Shown: positions 6,891-14,163 of the stretch, one piece after another
How positions within the stretch are numbered: the stretch's first letter is position 1
Layout: the number at the start of each line of letters is the position of its first letter
Origin: an uncultured Bacteroidales bacterium
GTDB lineage: Bacteria; Bacteroidota; Bacteroidia; Bacteroidales; Paludibacteraceae
Direction: 5' to 3'
Length of the DNA stretch: 35,307 nt
Assembly: GCA_900321605.1 (NCBI GenBank)
Contig: ONWR01000024.1
Location: forward strand, 1 to 35,307
Notes under the pieces: model-generated
Told to the model about the DNA's origin: nothing
Databases searched by the model: none
Seen by the model: only the letters and a program-made list of their open reading frames with translations
Position numbers and translations under genes: made by a program

Positions 6891-8143
6891 TGATTGAAAT
6901 CAAGCCCTATATTGAACACGCGGTGTTGGTCGGACTGATCACTCCGAACCAGCCGGAAGACCGCACAAAAGAATACCTCGACGAGTTGGCATTCCTTGCC
7001 GACACGCATGGTATCGTGCCCGTCAAACGCTTTACCCAACGTCTTGATCTGCCTAATACGGCTACATATGTGGGAGAAGGAAAGTTAGAGGAGATCAACC
7101 AATATATTTTGGAGCATCATCCCATTGACGTGGTGATCTTTGACGATGAGTTGAGTCCGAGACAGATTCGAAACATAGAGAAAGCGCTGAACCACAAGGG
7201 CAAGCCGGACGTGCGTGTGATTGACCGGACGATATTGATTTTGGAGATTTTCCTCCAACGTGCGCAGACTTCCTATGCGAAGACGCAAGTCGAGATGGCG
7301 CATCTGCAATACATGCTTCCTCGTCTGACGAGGATGTGGTCGCACTTGGATCGTCAGCGCGGTGGTGGAGGAACGAACCGCGGTATGGGTGAGACCCAGA
7401 TAGAGGCAGATAAACGGGTCATCGGTCAGCGCATTGCCTTGCTGCGCGAGCAACTCAAGACCATTGACAAACAGATGGCTACCCAACGCCAGCATCGCGG
7501 AAAGATGGTACGTGTGGCACTCGTCGGCTATACGAACGTCGGCAAATCGACACTCATGAACCTGCTCTCCAAATCCGATGTCTTCGCAGAGAACAAACTC
7601 TTTGCTACCCTTGACACCACGGTGCGCAAAGTGACGATCGAGAACCTGCCGTTCCTGCTCTCCGACACCGTCGGCTTCATCCGCAAACTGCCTCACCACT
7701 TGGTGGAGTCCTTCAAATCGACGCTTGACGAGGTACGCGAGGCGGATCTGCTGATCCATGTAGTGGACATCTCGCATCCTAATTTCGAAGAGCAATACGA
7801 AGTAGTCGAGCAAACGATCAGGGAGATAGTTAATGTACAAAGTGACAAAGGACAAAGTACAAAGGAAATCCCGCAAATCGTTGTCTTTAACAAGATTGAT
7901 AACTTCACTTATACGCCGAAAGAGGATGACGACCTCACGCCGATGCAGCGGGAGAACTACTCCTTGGAAGATCTGCAAAAGACGTGGATGGCAAGACTTG
8001 GCGAGGACTGCATCTTCATTTCTGCGAGAAACAAAGAGAACATAGACGCTTTGCGCGCGCTCATGTACGATCGTATAAAAGCTATTCACGTGAAGCGTTA
8101 CCCGTATAACGATTTTTTATTCCAACAATATGAAAACGATTGA
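6890..8143 (+). CDS. hflX: GTPase HflX
   Basis: 417 residues. The N-terminal HflX domain has DELSPRQIRNIEKAL (about 86-100), RVIDRTILILEIFLQRA and the Gly-rich RGGGGTNRGMGETQIEADK (about 157-175). The GTPase domain has G1 GYTNVGKS (213-220), DTTVR near 242, G3 DTVG (259-262) and G4 NKID (334-337). HflX binds ribosomes and splits stalled 70S particles under stress. The start overlaps the lemA stop (TGATG) and the end overlaps hpt by 14 bases. A repeat patch (7834-7865) inserts VQSDKGQSTKE between the helix after G3 and the strand before G4, away from nucleotide-binding residues. Confidence 0.95.
   Translation: MIEIKPYIEHAVLVGLITPNQPEDRTKEYLDELAFLADTHGIVPVKRFTQRLDLPNTATYVGEGKLEEINQYILEHHPIDVVIFDDELSPRQIRNIEKALNHKGKPDVRVIDRTILILEIFLQRAQTSYAKTQVEMAHLQYMLPRLTRMWSHLDRQRGGGGTNRGMGETQIEADKRVIGQRIALLREQLKTIDKQMATQRQHRGKMVRVALVGYTNVGKSTLMNLLSKSDVFAENKLFATLDTTVRKVTIENLPFLLSDTVGFIRKLPHHLVESFKSTLDEVREADLLIHVVDISHPNFEEQYEVVEQTIREIVNVQSDKGQSTKEIPQIVVFNKIDNFTYTPKEDDDLTPMQRENYSLEDLQKTWMARLGEDCIFISARNKENIDALRALMYDRIKAIHVKRYPYNDFLFQQYEND
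7834..7865. repeat. In-frame word-like repeat patch in hflX
   Basis: TGTACAAAGTGACAAAGG followed by ACAAAGTACAAAGG. It encodes residues of about 316-326 and uses the same words as the second murF patch and the tcdA patch. Confidence 0.85.
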
Positions 8144-8672
8144 CGAACAGGGTTATCATTTTGAAGAGTGGTTAACCCCTCAGGAAATAGCGCAAGATGT
8201 AGCGCAAGTGGCTGATCGTATCAGTAAGGACTATCAGGAGAAAGAACCGCTCTTTATAGTCGTTCTCAACGGCGCTTTTGTCTTTGCCGCAGACCTCATC
8301 CGAGCCCTCAAGGACATCCGTTGTGAGGTGACGTTCATCCGCGTCAGTTCGTATTGGGGCATGTCCTCCACCGGCAAGTTGGAGTTCATCGTACCCTTGC
8401 AGCAAGTGGTGGACAACCGCGATGTGGTCATCATCGAAGATATCGTGGACACCGGTCTGACGATCCATCAACTCAAAGCGCATCTCAGGGGATTAGGAGC
8501 CGCTTCTATCCGTGTAGCTACCATGCTCTTCAAACCCGGCAAATTAGAGTACGACGATGCCAGACCTGACTATATCGGTCATGAGATAACCGATGAGTTT
8601 GTCATCGGCTATGGACTCGATTTCGACGGCTTCGAGCGAAACCTCGATGCAATTTACAAAGTAAAAGAATAA
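8130..8672 (+). CDS. hpt: Hypoxanthine phosphoribosyltransferase
   Basis: 180 residues, normal length. The PRPP-binding motif VVIIEDIVDTGLT is at 99-111, the FIVVLNGAFVFAADL loop at 42-56 and the RVSSYWGMSSTG flexible loop at 71-82. Converts hypoxanthine or guanine and PRPP into IMP or GMP in purine salvage. It overlaps the end of hflX by 14 bases, indicating one transcript and coupled translation. Confidence 0.93.
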   Translation: MKTIDEQGYHFEEWLTPQEIAQDVAQVADRISKDYQEKEPLFIVVLNGAFVFAADLIRALKDIRCEVTFIRVSSYWGMSSTGKLEFIVPLQQVVDNRDVVIIEDIVDTGLTIHQLKAHLRGLGAASIRVATMLFKPGKLEYDDARPDYIGHEITDEFVIGYGLDFDGFERNLDAIYKVKE

Positions 8673-8704
8673 TTTTTAATAATAACAATTTAACATTAAT
8701 CACC

Positions 8705-10486
8705 ATGAACGAAGAATTGAAAAAAGTAATGGAGGTTGCCGAGGTTTGGACCAAGGAACCGTTTGATGCGGAGACCCGCGCACAAGTGAAAGCCATGATG
8801 GAAGCAGAGGACAAGACTGACCTCGTTGATGCTTTCTATCGAACCCTCGAGTTTGGTACCGGCGGTCTGCGCGGTATTATGGGTCCGGGTACCAACCGTA
8901 TGAACAAGTACATCGTAGCGATGGCTACCCAAGGTTACGCCAACTACATGCTCAAAGTGCAGAAAGAAGGCGGTTTTGACCATGTTCAGGACGGTCGCGT
9001 AGCTGTAGTAGTGGGTCATGACTGCCGTAACAACGGTCGTCTCTTCGCTGAGACAGTAGCGAACATCTTCTCGGCTAACGGCATCAAAGTGTATCTGTTT
9101 GAGTCGCTCCGTCCGACACCGGAGGTGTCCTTCGCTATCCGTCAACTCAAATGTCAAGGCGGTGTGAACGTAACAGCTTCGCACAACCCCAAAGAGTACA
9201 ACGGTTACAAGGCTTATTGGGAGGACGGTTCGCAGGTTCTCCAGCCGCATGACCAAGGTATCATTGACGAGGTGAACAAAGTGACCCTCGCAGATGTGAA
9301 ATGGGAGGCAAACAAAGACCTCATCGAGATCATCGGCGGCGAGATGGACTATGACTACATGATGGCTGTTAAGTCCGTCATGATTGACCAAGACACTATC
9401 CTTCGTCAGAAAGACCTCAACATCGTTTATACCCCAATGCACGGAGCAGGTCGTCAGATCGTGCCGATGTGTCTGCGTAGCTGGGGATTCCAGAACATCC
9501 ACGTAGTACCCGAGCAGATGGTGATCGACGGTAACTTCCCGACTGTCGTTTCACCGAACCCCGAGAACGCAGAGGCTATGACCCTCGGTATGAAATTAGG
9601 CACCAAGCTTGGCGCCGACTTGGTTATCGCTTCTGACCCCGATGCGGACCGTATCGCTATCGTTTGCCGCAACGACAAAGGCGAGTGGGTCATCATCAAC
9701 GGTAACCAGACCAATATCATGTTCCACTACTACATCATCAACAACATGAAGCGTCTGGGCAAGTTCCGCGATGACATGTATATCGTTAAGACCATCGTGA
9801 CCTCCGAGCTCATCCGTAAGATCGCTGATGCTCAGGGTGTTACATTGACCGACGAGTACACGGGCTTCAAGTGGATTGCTAACCGTATCCGCATGTGGGA
9901 AGGCAAACGCAAATACATCGGTGGTGGTGAGGAGTCCTTCGGCTTCCTGCCGTACGACGCTGTACGCGATAAATGTTCGCCTTCGGCTATCTGCCTCATC
10001 TGCGAGATCGCTGCGTACGCTAAGGACAACGGCATGACGCTCTATGACTACCTGCTCAAGATCTACGAGGACTACGGCTTCCAACGCGAGACCACGATCA
10101 ACGTCGTTCGTCCGGGTAAGACGGGCGCCGAGGAGATCCAAGCGATGATGAAGAACTACCGCGAGAACCCGCCGTTGGAGATTGCAGGCGAGAAAGTATG
10201 CCTCATCAAGGACTACAAGATCCTCGAGCAGAAGAAACTGGTCAACGGAAAATGGGAGAGCGAGAAGTTTGAGATGCCGCTGAACGCTACTTCAAACGTA
10301 CTGCAGTACTTCACCGAAGGTGGCCTGAAAGTGTCCGTTCGTCCGTCCGGTACCGAGCCGAAGATCAAGTTCTACTTCGAGATTCCGGTTAAATCCGGCA
10401 AACCGTTCACCGGCGCAGACTATGAGCGCTGCACAGCGGAAGCAGAAGCACGTGTACCGGCTATCAAAGCAAGTCTCGGATTGTAA
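8705..10486 (+). CDS. Phosphohexomutase (phosphoglucomutase/phosphomannomutase)
   Basis: 593 residues, the length of the large PGM2/PgcA-type alpha-D-phosphohexomutases. Substrate entry GTGGLRGIMGPGTNRMN at 51-67, catalytic phosphoserine Ser159 in TASHNPKEYNGYK (157-169), metal-binding DPDADR (311-316), sugar-binding GGGEESFGF near 404, and C-terminal phosphate-binding RPSGTEPKIKFY near 549. It interconverts glucose-1-phosphate and glucose-6-phosphate or the mannose pair, supplying sugar nucleotides for the envelope. Codon use is strongly biased, suggesting high expression. Its stop overlaps the next gene by one base (TAATG at 10484). Confidence 0.92.
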   Translation: MNEELKKVMEVAEVWTKEPFDAETRAQVKAMMEAEDKTDLVDAFYRTLEFGTGGLRGIMGPGTNRMNKYIVAMATQGYANYMLKVQKEGGFDHVQDGRVAVVVGHDCRNNGRLFAETVANIFSANGIKVYLFESLRPTPEVSFAIRQLKCQGGVNVTASHNPKEYNGYKAYWEDGSQVLQPHDQGIIDEVNKVTLADVKWEANKDLIEIIGGEMDYDYMMAVKSVMIDQDTILRQKDLNIVYTPMHGAGRQIVPMCLRSWGFQNIHVVPEQMVIDGNFPTVVSPNPENAEAMTLGMKLGTKLGADLVIASDPDADRIAIVCRNDKGEWVIINGNQTNIMFHYYIINNMKRLGKFRDDMYIVKTIVTSELIRKIADAQGVTLTDEYTGFKWIANRIRMWEGKRKYIGGGEESFGFLPYDAVRDKCSPSAICLICEIAAYAKDNGMTLYDYLLKIYEDYGFQRETTINVVRPGKTGAEEIQAMMKNYRENPPLEIAGEKVCLIKDYKILEQKKLVNGKWESEKFEMPLNATSNVLQYFTEGGLKVSVRPSGTEPKIKFYFEIPVKSGKPFTGADYERCTAEAEARVPAIKASLGL

Positions 10487-12312
10487 TGAACAATTGGCGT
10501 GCATATATGGAGAAAGGAAACCGGTCCAGAATATTTATATTCTGCTGGTTCTCCTTTTTCCTTTTTCTCTTCTCGCTGCTGTTTCATGTGTTCATCTATC
10601 ATGATCTACACCTGACAGAGCCTTTAGAGTTCATCGCTACTTGGTTACCCCAGATAGCTATATCGCTGTTCATCGCTGCGCCGGTCTTGATAGCTCGGCG
10701 CAACTGGTGGACGATCTTGGCGCTGTTTATACTCGATGTGTGGCTTATTGCCAACATCCTTTATTTCCGCGCCAATAATATTCTGCTTACGTACAATGCC
10801 ATTATGATGGCAGGAAACGTGGGCGGAGTTGGAGGAAGTGTGCTGATGTTCGTTAACTGGAAATCCGCCATTTTCCTTATTCTCACGGTGGTGTATGCCG
10901 TGGTGGCAATGTGGCTTGCTCCCGTTAACAAATCCAACCCGGGTAAGCGCTCGTACCTGACGAATATATGCGTGCTGCTTACTGCGTTTTTATGCTCTTC
11001 CATCGGTAATTATGCCAACTATTTCCTGCGCATGAAAGCCGATGCCGAGTTGAGCAAAGCTCTGACGGTCAATCCATTCTTCGATGCCTTTGAACTGTCG
11101 CTGTCTGACCCGTACCAATACGTCCGGCAGCACTCGGTCTTCACGTACTTGCCGATCGCTTTTCTGCAAGGCGCTATGACCGATACCGGTGCTCCTGTCG
11201 AACTGCCCACTACGCTGACCGAAGAGGAGGAGCAACAGATGCAAGAGATCTACACGCCTTCGGACGCTAAACTGACACCGAAACGTAACCTGCTTGTCAT
11301 CGTTGTGGAGAGTCTGGAGAGCTGGCCTATAGAGGTCACGGATCAGTCCGGCGCATTCGTCACACCGAACCTCTATGCCCTCTCGCGTAGTTCGTCGGGA
11401 TTCTTTGCGCCGTACATGAAGAGCCAAGTGAAGCATGGTGTCTCCGGCGACGGAGTGATGATCATCAACACCGGACTATTGCCTTTGCAACAAGGAGCTG
11501 CTTGTCGGCTCTATCCCGAGAACACATATCCGAACTACGCGCATTTCTTCAAGGACGCCGTATTAGTGGATGCTGCTGCTCCGGATTTCTGGAACAATGC
11601 CGCTGCCTATCGCAACTACGGCTACCAACGGATGGTGAAGACTGAGTTCAATCAAGAGAAAGTGGAGATCTTCGAGAAAGTGATGGAGCTGTCATGGACA
11701 GACGGAGAGATGCTCACTCATGCCGCAGAGGAATGGAAAGCGATGGATAAACCCCGTTGCCTCATGGCATTGACCCTCTCTACGCACTCGCCTTTTACGC
11801 TCGTGCCGGAGAACAAGAACCTGCTCTTCCCTTCCTCGCTACCCAAAGCGATGAAGGCGTATTTCAGTTGTCTCCATTATACCGACTCGTGTATCGGCGC
11901 ATTCCTTGCGGACTTAGAGCAAGCAGGCGAACTGGAGAACACGGTAGTCGCTATCACGGGTGACCACACGGTCTTCAAATCCATGCTCTGGTGGGAGTTT
12001 CAGCAGTACATGATTCGTCATGACATGCCCCAGATGCCGGATCGCAACTACGTGCCTTTCATCGTGCTGGCACCGCATATCAACCGACAGGAGTTCAACG
12101 AGGAGTGCCAACAGGCGGATATCTACCCTACCATCATGCACCTCATCGGATGCGACAAATATCCATGGAAAGGAGTTGGCATCAACTTGGTGGAGACCCG
12201 CAAGAAAGGCAATACGCAACCGCCTCAACGCCTCATGGAAGAGCAAGAGGCGTATATCCTGTGCGATAAAATCATCCGTCGTAACTATTTTGCAAACCCA
12301 GAAAATCAATAA
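10486..12312 (+). CDS. LtaS-like sulfatase-fold membrane phosphotransferase
   Basis: 608 residues: five membrane helices in about the first 190, then a periplasmic alkaline-phosphatase/sulfatase fold. Visible motifs are NLLVIVVESLESW (metal ligand Glu, near 268), KHGVSGDGVMI near 318 where the nucleophilic Ser/Thr is expected, TLSTHSPF near 430 and the metal-binding AITGDH near 490. The family transfers phospho-head groups from lipids to glycerol polymers or glycans. Bacteroidota lack lipoteichoic acid, so the acceptor here is probably another glycan or lipid; that is inference. Overlaps the mutase stop and is followed by a small lipoprotein gene. Confidence 0.82.
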   Translation: MNNWRAYMEKGNRSRIFIFCWFSFFLFLFSLLFHVFIYHDLHLTEPLEFIATWLPQIAISLFIAAPVLIARRNWWTILALFILDVWLIANILYFRANNILLTYNAIMMAGNVGGVGGSVLMFVNWKSAIFLILTVVYAVVAMWLAPVNKSNPGKRSYLTNICVLLTAFLCSSIGNYANYFLRMKADAELSKALTVNPFFDAFELSLSDPYQYVRQHSVFTYLPIAFLQGAMTDTGAPVELPTTLTEEEEQQMQEIYTPSDAKLTPKRNLLVIVVESLESWPIEVTDQSGAFVTPNLYALSRSSSGFFAPYMKSQVKHGVSGDGVMIINTGLLPLQQGAACRLYPENTYPNYAHFFKDAVLVDAAAPDFWNNAAAYRNYGYQRMVKTEFNQEKVEIFEKVMELSWTDGEMLTHAAEEWKAMDKPRCLMALTLSTHSPFTLVPENKNLLFPSSLPKAMKAYFSCLHYTDSCIGAFLADLEQAGELENTVVAITGDHTVFKSMLWWEFQQYMIRHDMPQMPDRNYVPFIVLAPHINRQEFNEECQQADIYPTIMHLIGCDKYPWKGVGINLVETRKKGNTQPPQRLMEEQEAYILCDKIIRRNYFANPENQ

Positions 12313-12323
12313 AACCCCATATT

Positions 12324-12803
12324 ATGAACAAACGTCTATTTATCATTGCCTGCCTCGCTTGCTGTATAGCGCTGGTGGGATGCAAGAAGAAAGATGACCT
12401 TGCCTCAAAAGACATGACCGGTTATACCTTCACCCTGAGTGATATGACGGTGAAGTTTGATTCGAAAAAATCCAATAACGATTACAACGTAACCGTCAGC
12501 ACATTATACGGCTCCACCGACAAAAACAAGGTAAGTGACCCTTCGGCTACCTTCACTTGGAATTCAAGCACAGAGGCTTCTTTTAAACTCAGTTTTGAAA
12601 TCGGTAACACCGCTAAACATTGTTACCAGAAAGATCAGTTAAACCTGAGACTGATGTTTGTATCGAAGACCATGGGAGGTGCTTTCGGTAACGATAACTA
12701 TGTCCGCGAATCGAATTGGAAAACACCCGAATACGACCCGGCAAGCGATCATTCAGAGGGTACCTATACGTATATTGATGCGGGATTCTCGTTAGCCAAG
12801 TAA
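12324..12803 (+). CDS. Small lipoprotein, unknown
   Basis: 159 residues. Lipoprotein signal peptide with lipobox ALVGC, acylated Cys20, followed by KKKDD. The mature part is Ser/Thr-rich and looks like a single beta-sandwich (GYTFTLSDMTVKF, ASFKLSFEIGN, GTYTYIDAGFSLAK). It is 11 bases downstream of the LtaS-like gene. Its stop abuts, with no gap, the stop of tcdA on the other strand. Confidence 0.75.
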   Translation: MNKRLFIIACLACCIALVGCKKKDDLASKDMTGYTFTLSDMTVKFDSKKSNNDYNVTVSTLYGSTDKNKVSDPSATFTWNSSTEASFKLSFEIGNTAKHCYQKDQLNLRLMFVSKTMGGAFGNDNYVRESNWKTPEYDPASDHSEGTYTYIDAGFSLAK

Positions 12804-13532
12804 TCATCCGTTTTTCCGGATATCCTCGATCACCATGCTTGCGAGCGTGCAGCCAAAGACTGCCGTCACTTGCATGAGTGAACCGCGAGCTTCACATCGT
12901 TGCGCCTGTTCAGTGGAATAGACGCAACGTACTTTTTTATAGGGATGAAGATCCAACTTCTTCATCCTTGCCCGCACGGCTTTCGCTAAGGCATCGCCCT
13001 TGATGGACATCAACTCGCCGGTCGTCACCTGCGTCGGGTCAAAACGAAGCGCTGCGCCCATAGAAGAGAAGATCTTCACGCGTGCCCGCGTTGCGCATAA
13101 TATAAGGTCTGTCTTCGCCGCTACATCATCTATGGCGTCAATCACGTAGTCGAAAGTCGAAAGTTGAAAGTCGAAAGCCTCCTCCACACATCGTACATCG
13201 TCCCTTTGTACCTTGTACATTGTCCCTTTGTACATGGCGTTTATCGCCTTGATTTCTGCTTCGGGGTTAATCGTCAACAAACGAGCCTTCAGCGCCTCCA
13301 CCTTCGGTTGACCGATAGTCTCACGGGTAGCCGGTAACTGGCGGTTCACATTCGACTCCTGAACCACATCGCCGTCCACGATCGTCAGATGCGTCAGACC
13401 GGTTCGCACTAAGGCTTCCGCACACCACGAACCGACACCTCCAACTCCGAAAAGAATGACACGTTTGTTCTGTAACTCGTGCATCACCTTTTCGCCCAAC
13501 AAAACCTCACTTCTACTAAAAAATTCACTCAT
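12804..13532 (-). CDS. tcdA: tRNA threonylcarbamoyladenosine dehydratase (ThiF/E1-like)
   Basis: 242 residues from the ATG at 13532; a longer start at 13553 lies upstream of the predicted transcription start and is unlikely. FFSRSEVLLG at the N terminus, Rossmann ATP site VGGVGSWCAEALVRTG (about 30-45), DGDVVQESNVNRQ near 55, DAIDDVAAK near 125 and RCVYSTE near 202 match TcdA (formerly YgdL/CsdL). The enzyme uses ATP to cyclise t6A to ct6A at tRNA position 37. Two repeat patches encode AMYKGTMYKVQRDDVR and the FDFQLSTFDY region in front of the DAIDD motif. Confidence 0.92.
   Translation of the reverse strand: MSEFFSRSEVLLGEKVMHELQNKRVILFGVGGVGSWCAEALVRTGLTHLTIVDGDVVQESNVNRQLPATRETIGQPKVEALKARLLTINPEAEIKAINAMYKGTMYKVQRDDVRCVEEAFDFQLSTFDYVIDAIDDVAAKTDLILCATRARVKIFSSMGAALRFDPTQVTTGELMSIKGDALAKAVRARMKKLDLHPYKKVRCVYSTEQAQRCEARGSLMQVTAVFGCTLASMVIEDIRKNG
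13148..13235. repeat. Two word-like repeat patches in tcdA
   Basis: 13148-13177 is AGTCGAAAGTCGAAAG plus TTGAAAGTCGAAAG; 13192-13235 is made of GTACAT, TCCCTTTGTAC and CTTGTACATTG words. On the coding strand they read as the same ATGTACAAAGGGACAA words seen in murF and hflX. Confidence 0.85.
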
Positions 13533-13550
13533 ATTTGACCAATTTGGGTG

Positions 13551-13582
13551 CAAAATTACAAAAAAATACGTATTTATGCAAA
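13551..13582 (-). promoter_or_regulatory. tcdA promoter
   Basis: On the - strand: TTTG (13582-13579), 20 bp, TAATTTTG (13558-13551). Divergent from the tRNA-Leu/rpsU promoter, with 15 bp between the two -33 elements. Confidence 0.75.
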
Positions 13583-13597
13583 AAAAATGCTAAAAAA

Positions 13598-13629
13598 TTT
13601 GGTCAATTCAAAAAAAAGCAGTACTTTTG
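13598..13629 (+). promoter_or_regulatory. Promoter of tRNA-Leu - rpsU
   Basis: TTTG (13598-13601), 20 bp, TACTTTTG (13622-13629). Nearly identical in and around the core to the rpsO promoter (42 of 44 bases from the TTTG on). Confidence 0.8.
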
Positions 13630-13698
13630 CACGCTTTTTCGCTCGAAAGAGAGAAAGGATAGCGCTCGCAGCCCCATAAATGGGGGGACTGCTCGCGC

Positions 13699-13778
13699 GC
13701 CCAGGTGGCGGAATTGGTAGACGCGTTGGTCTCAAACACCAATGGGAAACCGTGCCGGTTCGATCCCGGCCCTGGGTA
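13699..13778 (+). tRNA. tRNA-Leu (anticodon CAA)
   Basis: Acceptor stem GCCCAGG / CCTGGGT, anticodon stem TTGGT / ACCAA with loop CTCAAAC giving anticodon CAA (reads UUG), T-arm GCCGG-TTCGATC-CCGGC, discriminator A, and a short class II variable arm. CCA is not encoded. It lies in the 5' part of the rpsU transcript, 21 bases before the rpsU start, so the tRNA must be cut out of the rpsU message. Confidence 0.95.
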
Positions 13779-13783
13779 CATAG

Positions 13784-13791
13784 AAAGGAGG
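13784..13791 (+). promoter_or_regulatory. Strong Shine-Dalgarno site of rpsU
   Basis: AAAGGAGG ends eight bases before the rpsU ATG. It is the only full SD match noticed in the window. In Bacteroidota the 16S anti-SD is occluded with help of bS21, and rpsU itself is known to keep an SD, consistent with autoregulation by bS21 level. Confidence 0.85.
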
Positions 13792-13799
13792 TGTATGCA

Positions 13800-13994
13800 A
13801 TGATTATCGTTCCTGTTAAAGAAGGTGAGAACATCGAGCGCGCGATTAAGAAATTCAAACGCAAATTCGATAAGACGGGTGTCGTAAAAGAGCTCCGTCG
13901 CCGTCAGCAATTCGACAAACCGAGCGAGTTGAAGCGAATTAAGATGGCACATGCGAAGTATGTGCAGTCGTTGCACGCTCACGACGATATGTAA
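13800..13994 (+). CDS. rpsU: 30S ribosomal protein S21
   Basis: 64 residues, normal length. MIIVPVKEGENIERAIKKFK at the start, KFDKTGVVKELRRRQQFDKPSE in the middle, and a basic KRIKMAHAKY stretch are bS21 features. Assists the 30S head/platform near the anti-SD. Start chosen at 13800 because of the SD at 13784; the longer open frame runs back through the tRNA gene. Terminated at 13997. Confidence 0.96.
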   Translation: MIIVPVKEGENIERAIKKFKRKFDKTGVVKELRRRQQFDKPSELKRIKMAHAKYVQSLHAHDDM

Positions 13995-13996
13995 TA

Positions 13997-14024
13997 AAAA
14001 GAGTCCGAAAGGGACTCTTTTTTT
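13997..14024 (+). terminator. rpsU rho-independent terminator
   Basis: AAAAGAGTCC (13997-14006) pairs with GGACTCTTTT (14012-14021), loop GAAAG, followed by T residues. Confidence 0.9.
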
Positions 14025-14162
14025 ATTGACGATTTGACGATTGACGAGGTACGATTGATGGACGATTGAGAATAATTGTTCGATTGTCCGCGGTAAATCG
14101 TAAATAATTAAAACTCGTAAATAAATCGTAAATCGGAAAAGTGTTCATCTGTAAATCGTACA
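14025..14162. repeat. Word-like repeat patch between rpsU and recG
   Basis: Two sub-families: GACGATT words (ATTGACGATTTGACGATTG, ACGATTGATGGACGATTGAG) at 14025-14070 and AAATCGTAAAT words at 14093-14160. It fills the convergent gap between the rpsU terminator and the recG stop. Confidence 0.8.
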
Positions 14163-14163
14163 T

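Noticed and set aside
7085-8089. 334-aa open frame on - strand
   Set aside because: Antisense to hflX, which has all GTPase motifs; the frame is a codon-bias artefact.
8696-9502. 268-aa open frame on - strand
   Set aside because: Antisense to the phosphohexomutase, whose active-site motifs are intact.
12801-12806. Abutting stop codons of the lipoprotein gene and tcdA as a special site
   Set aside because: A zero-gap convergent pair is unusual but needs no special explanation, and no structure is evident.
14025-14162. Possible CRISPR array
   Set aside because: Repeats are 7-10 bases, degenerate and without unique spacers of constant length; no cas genes nearby.
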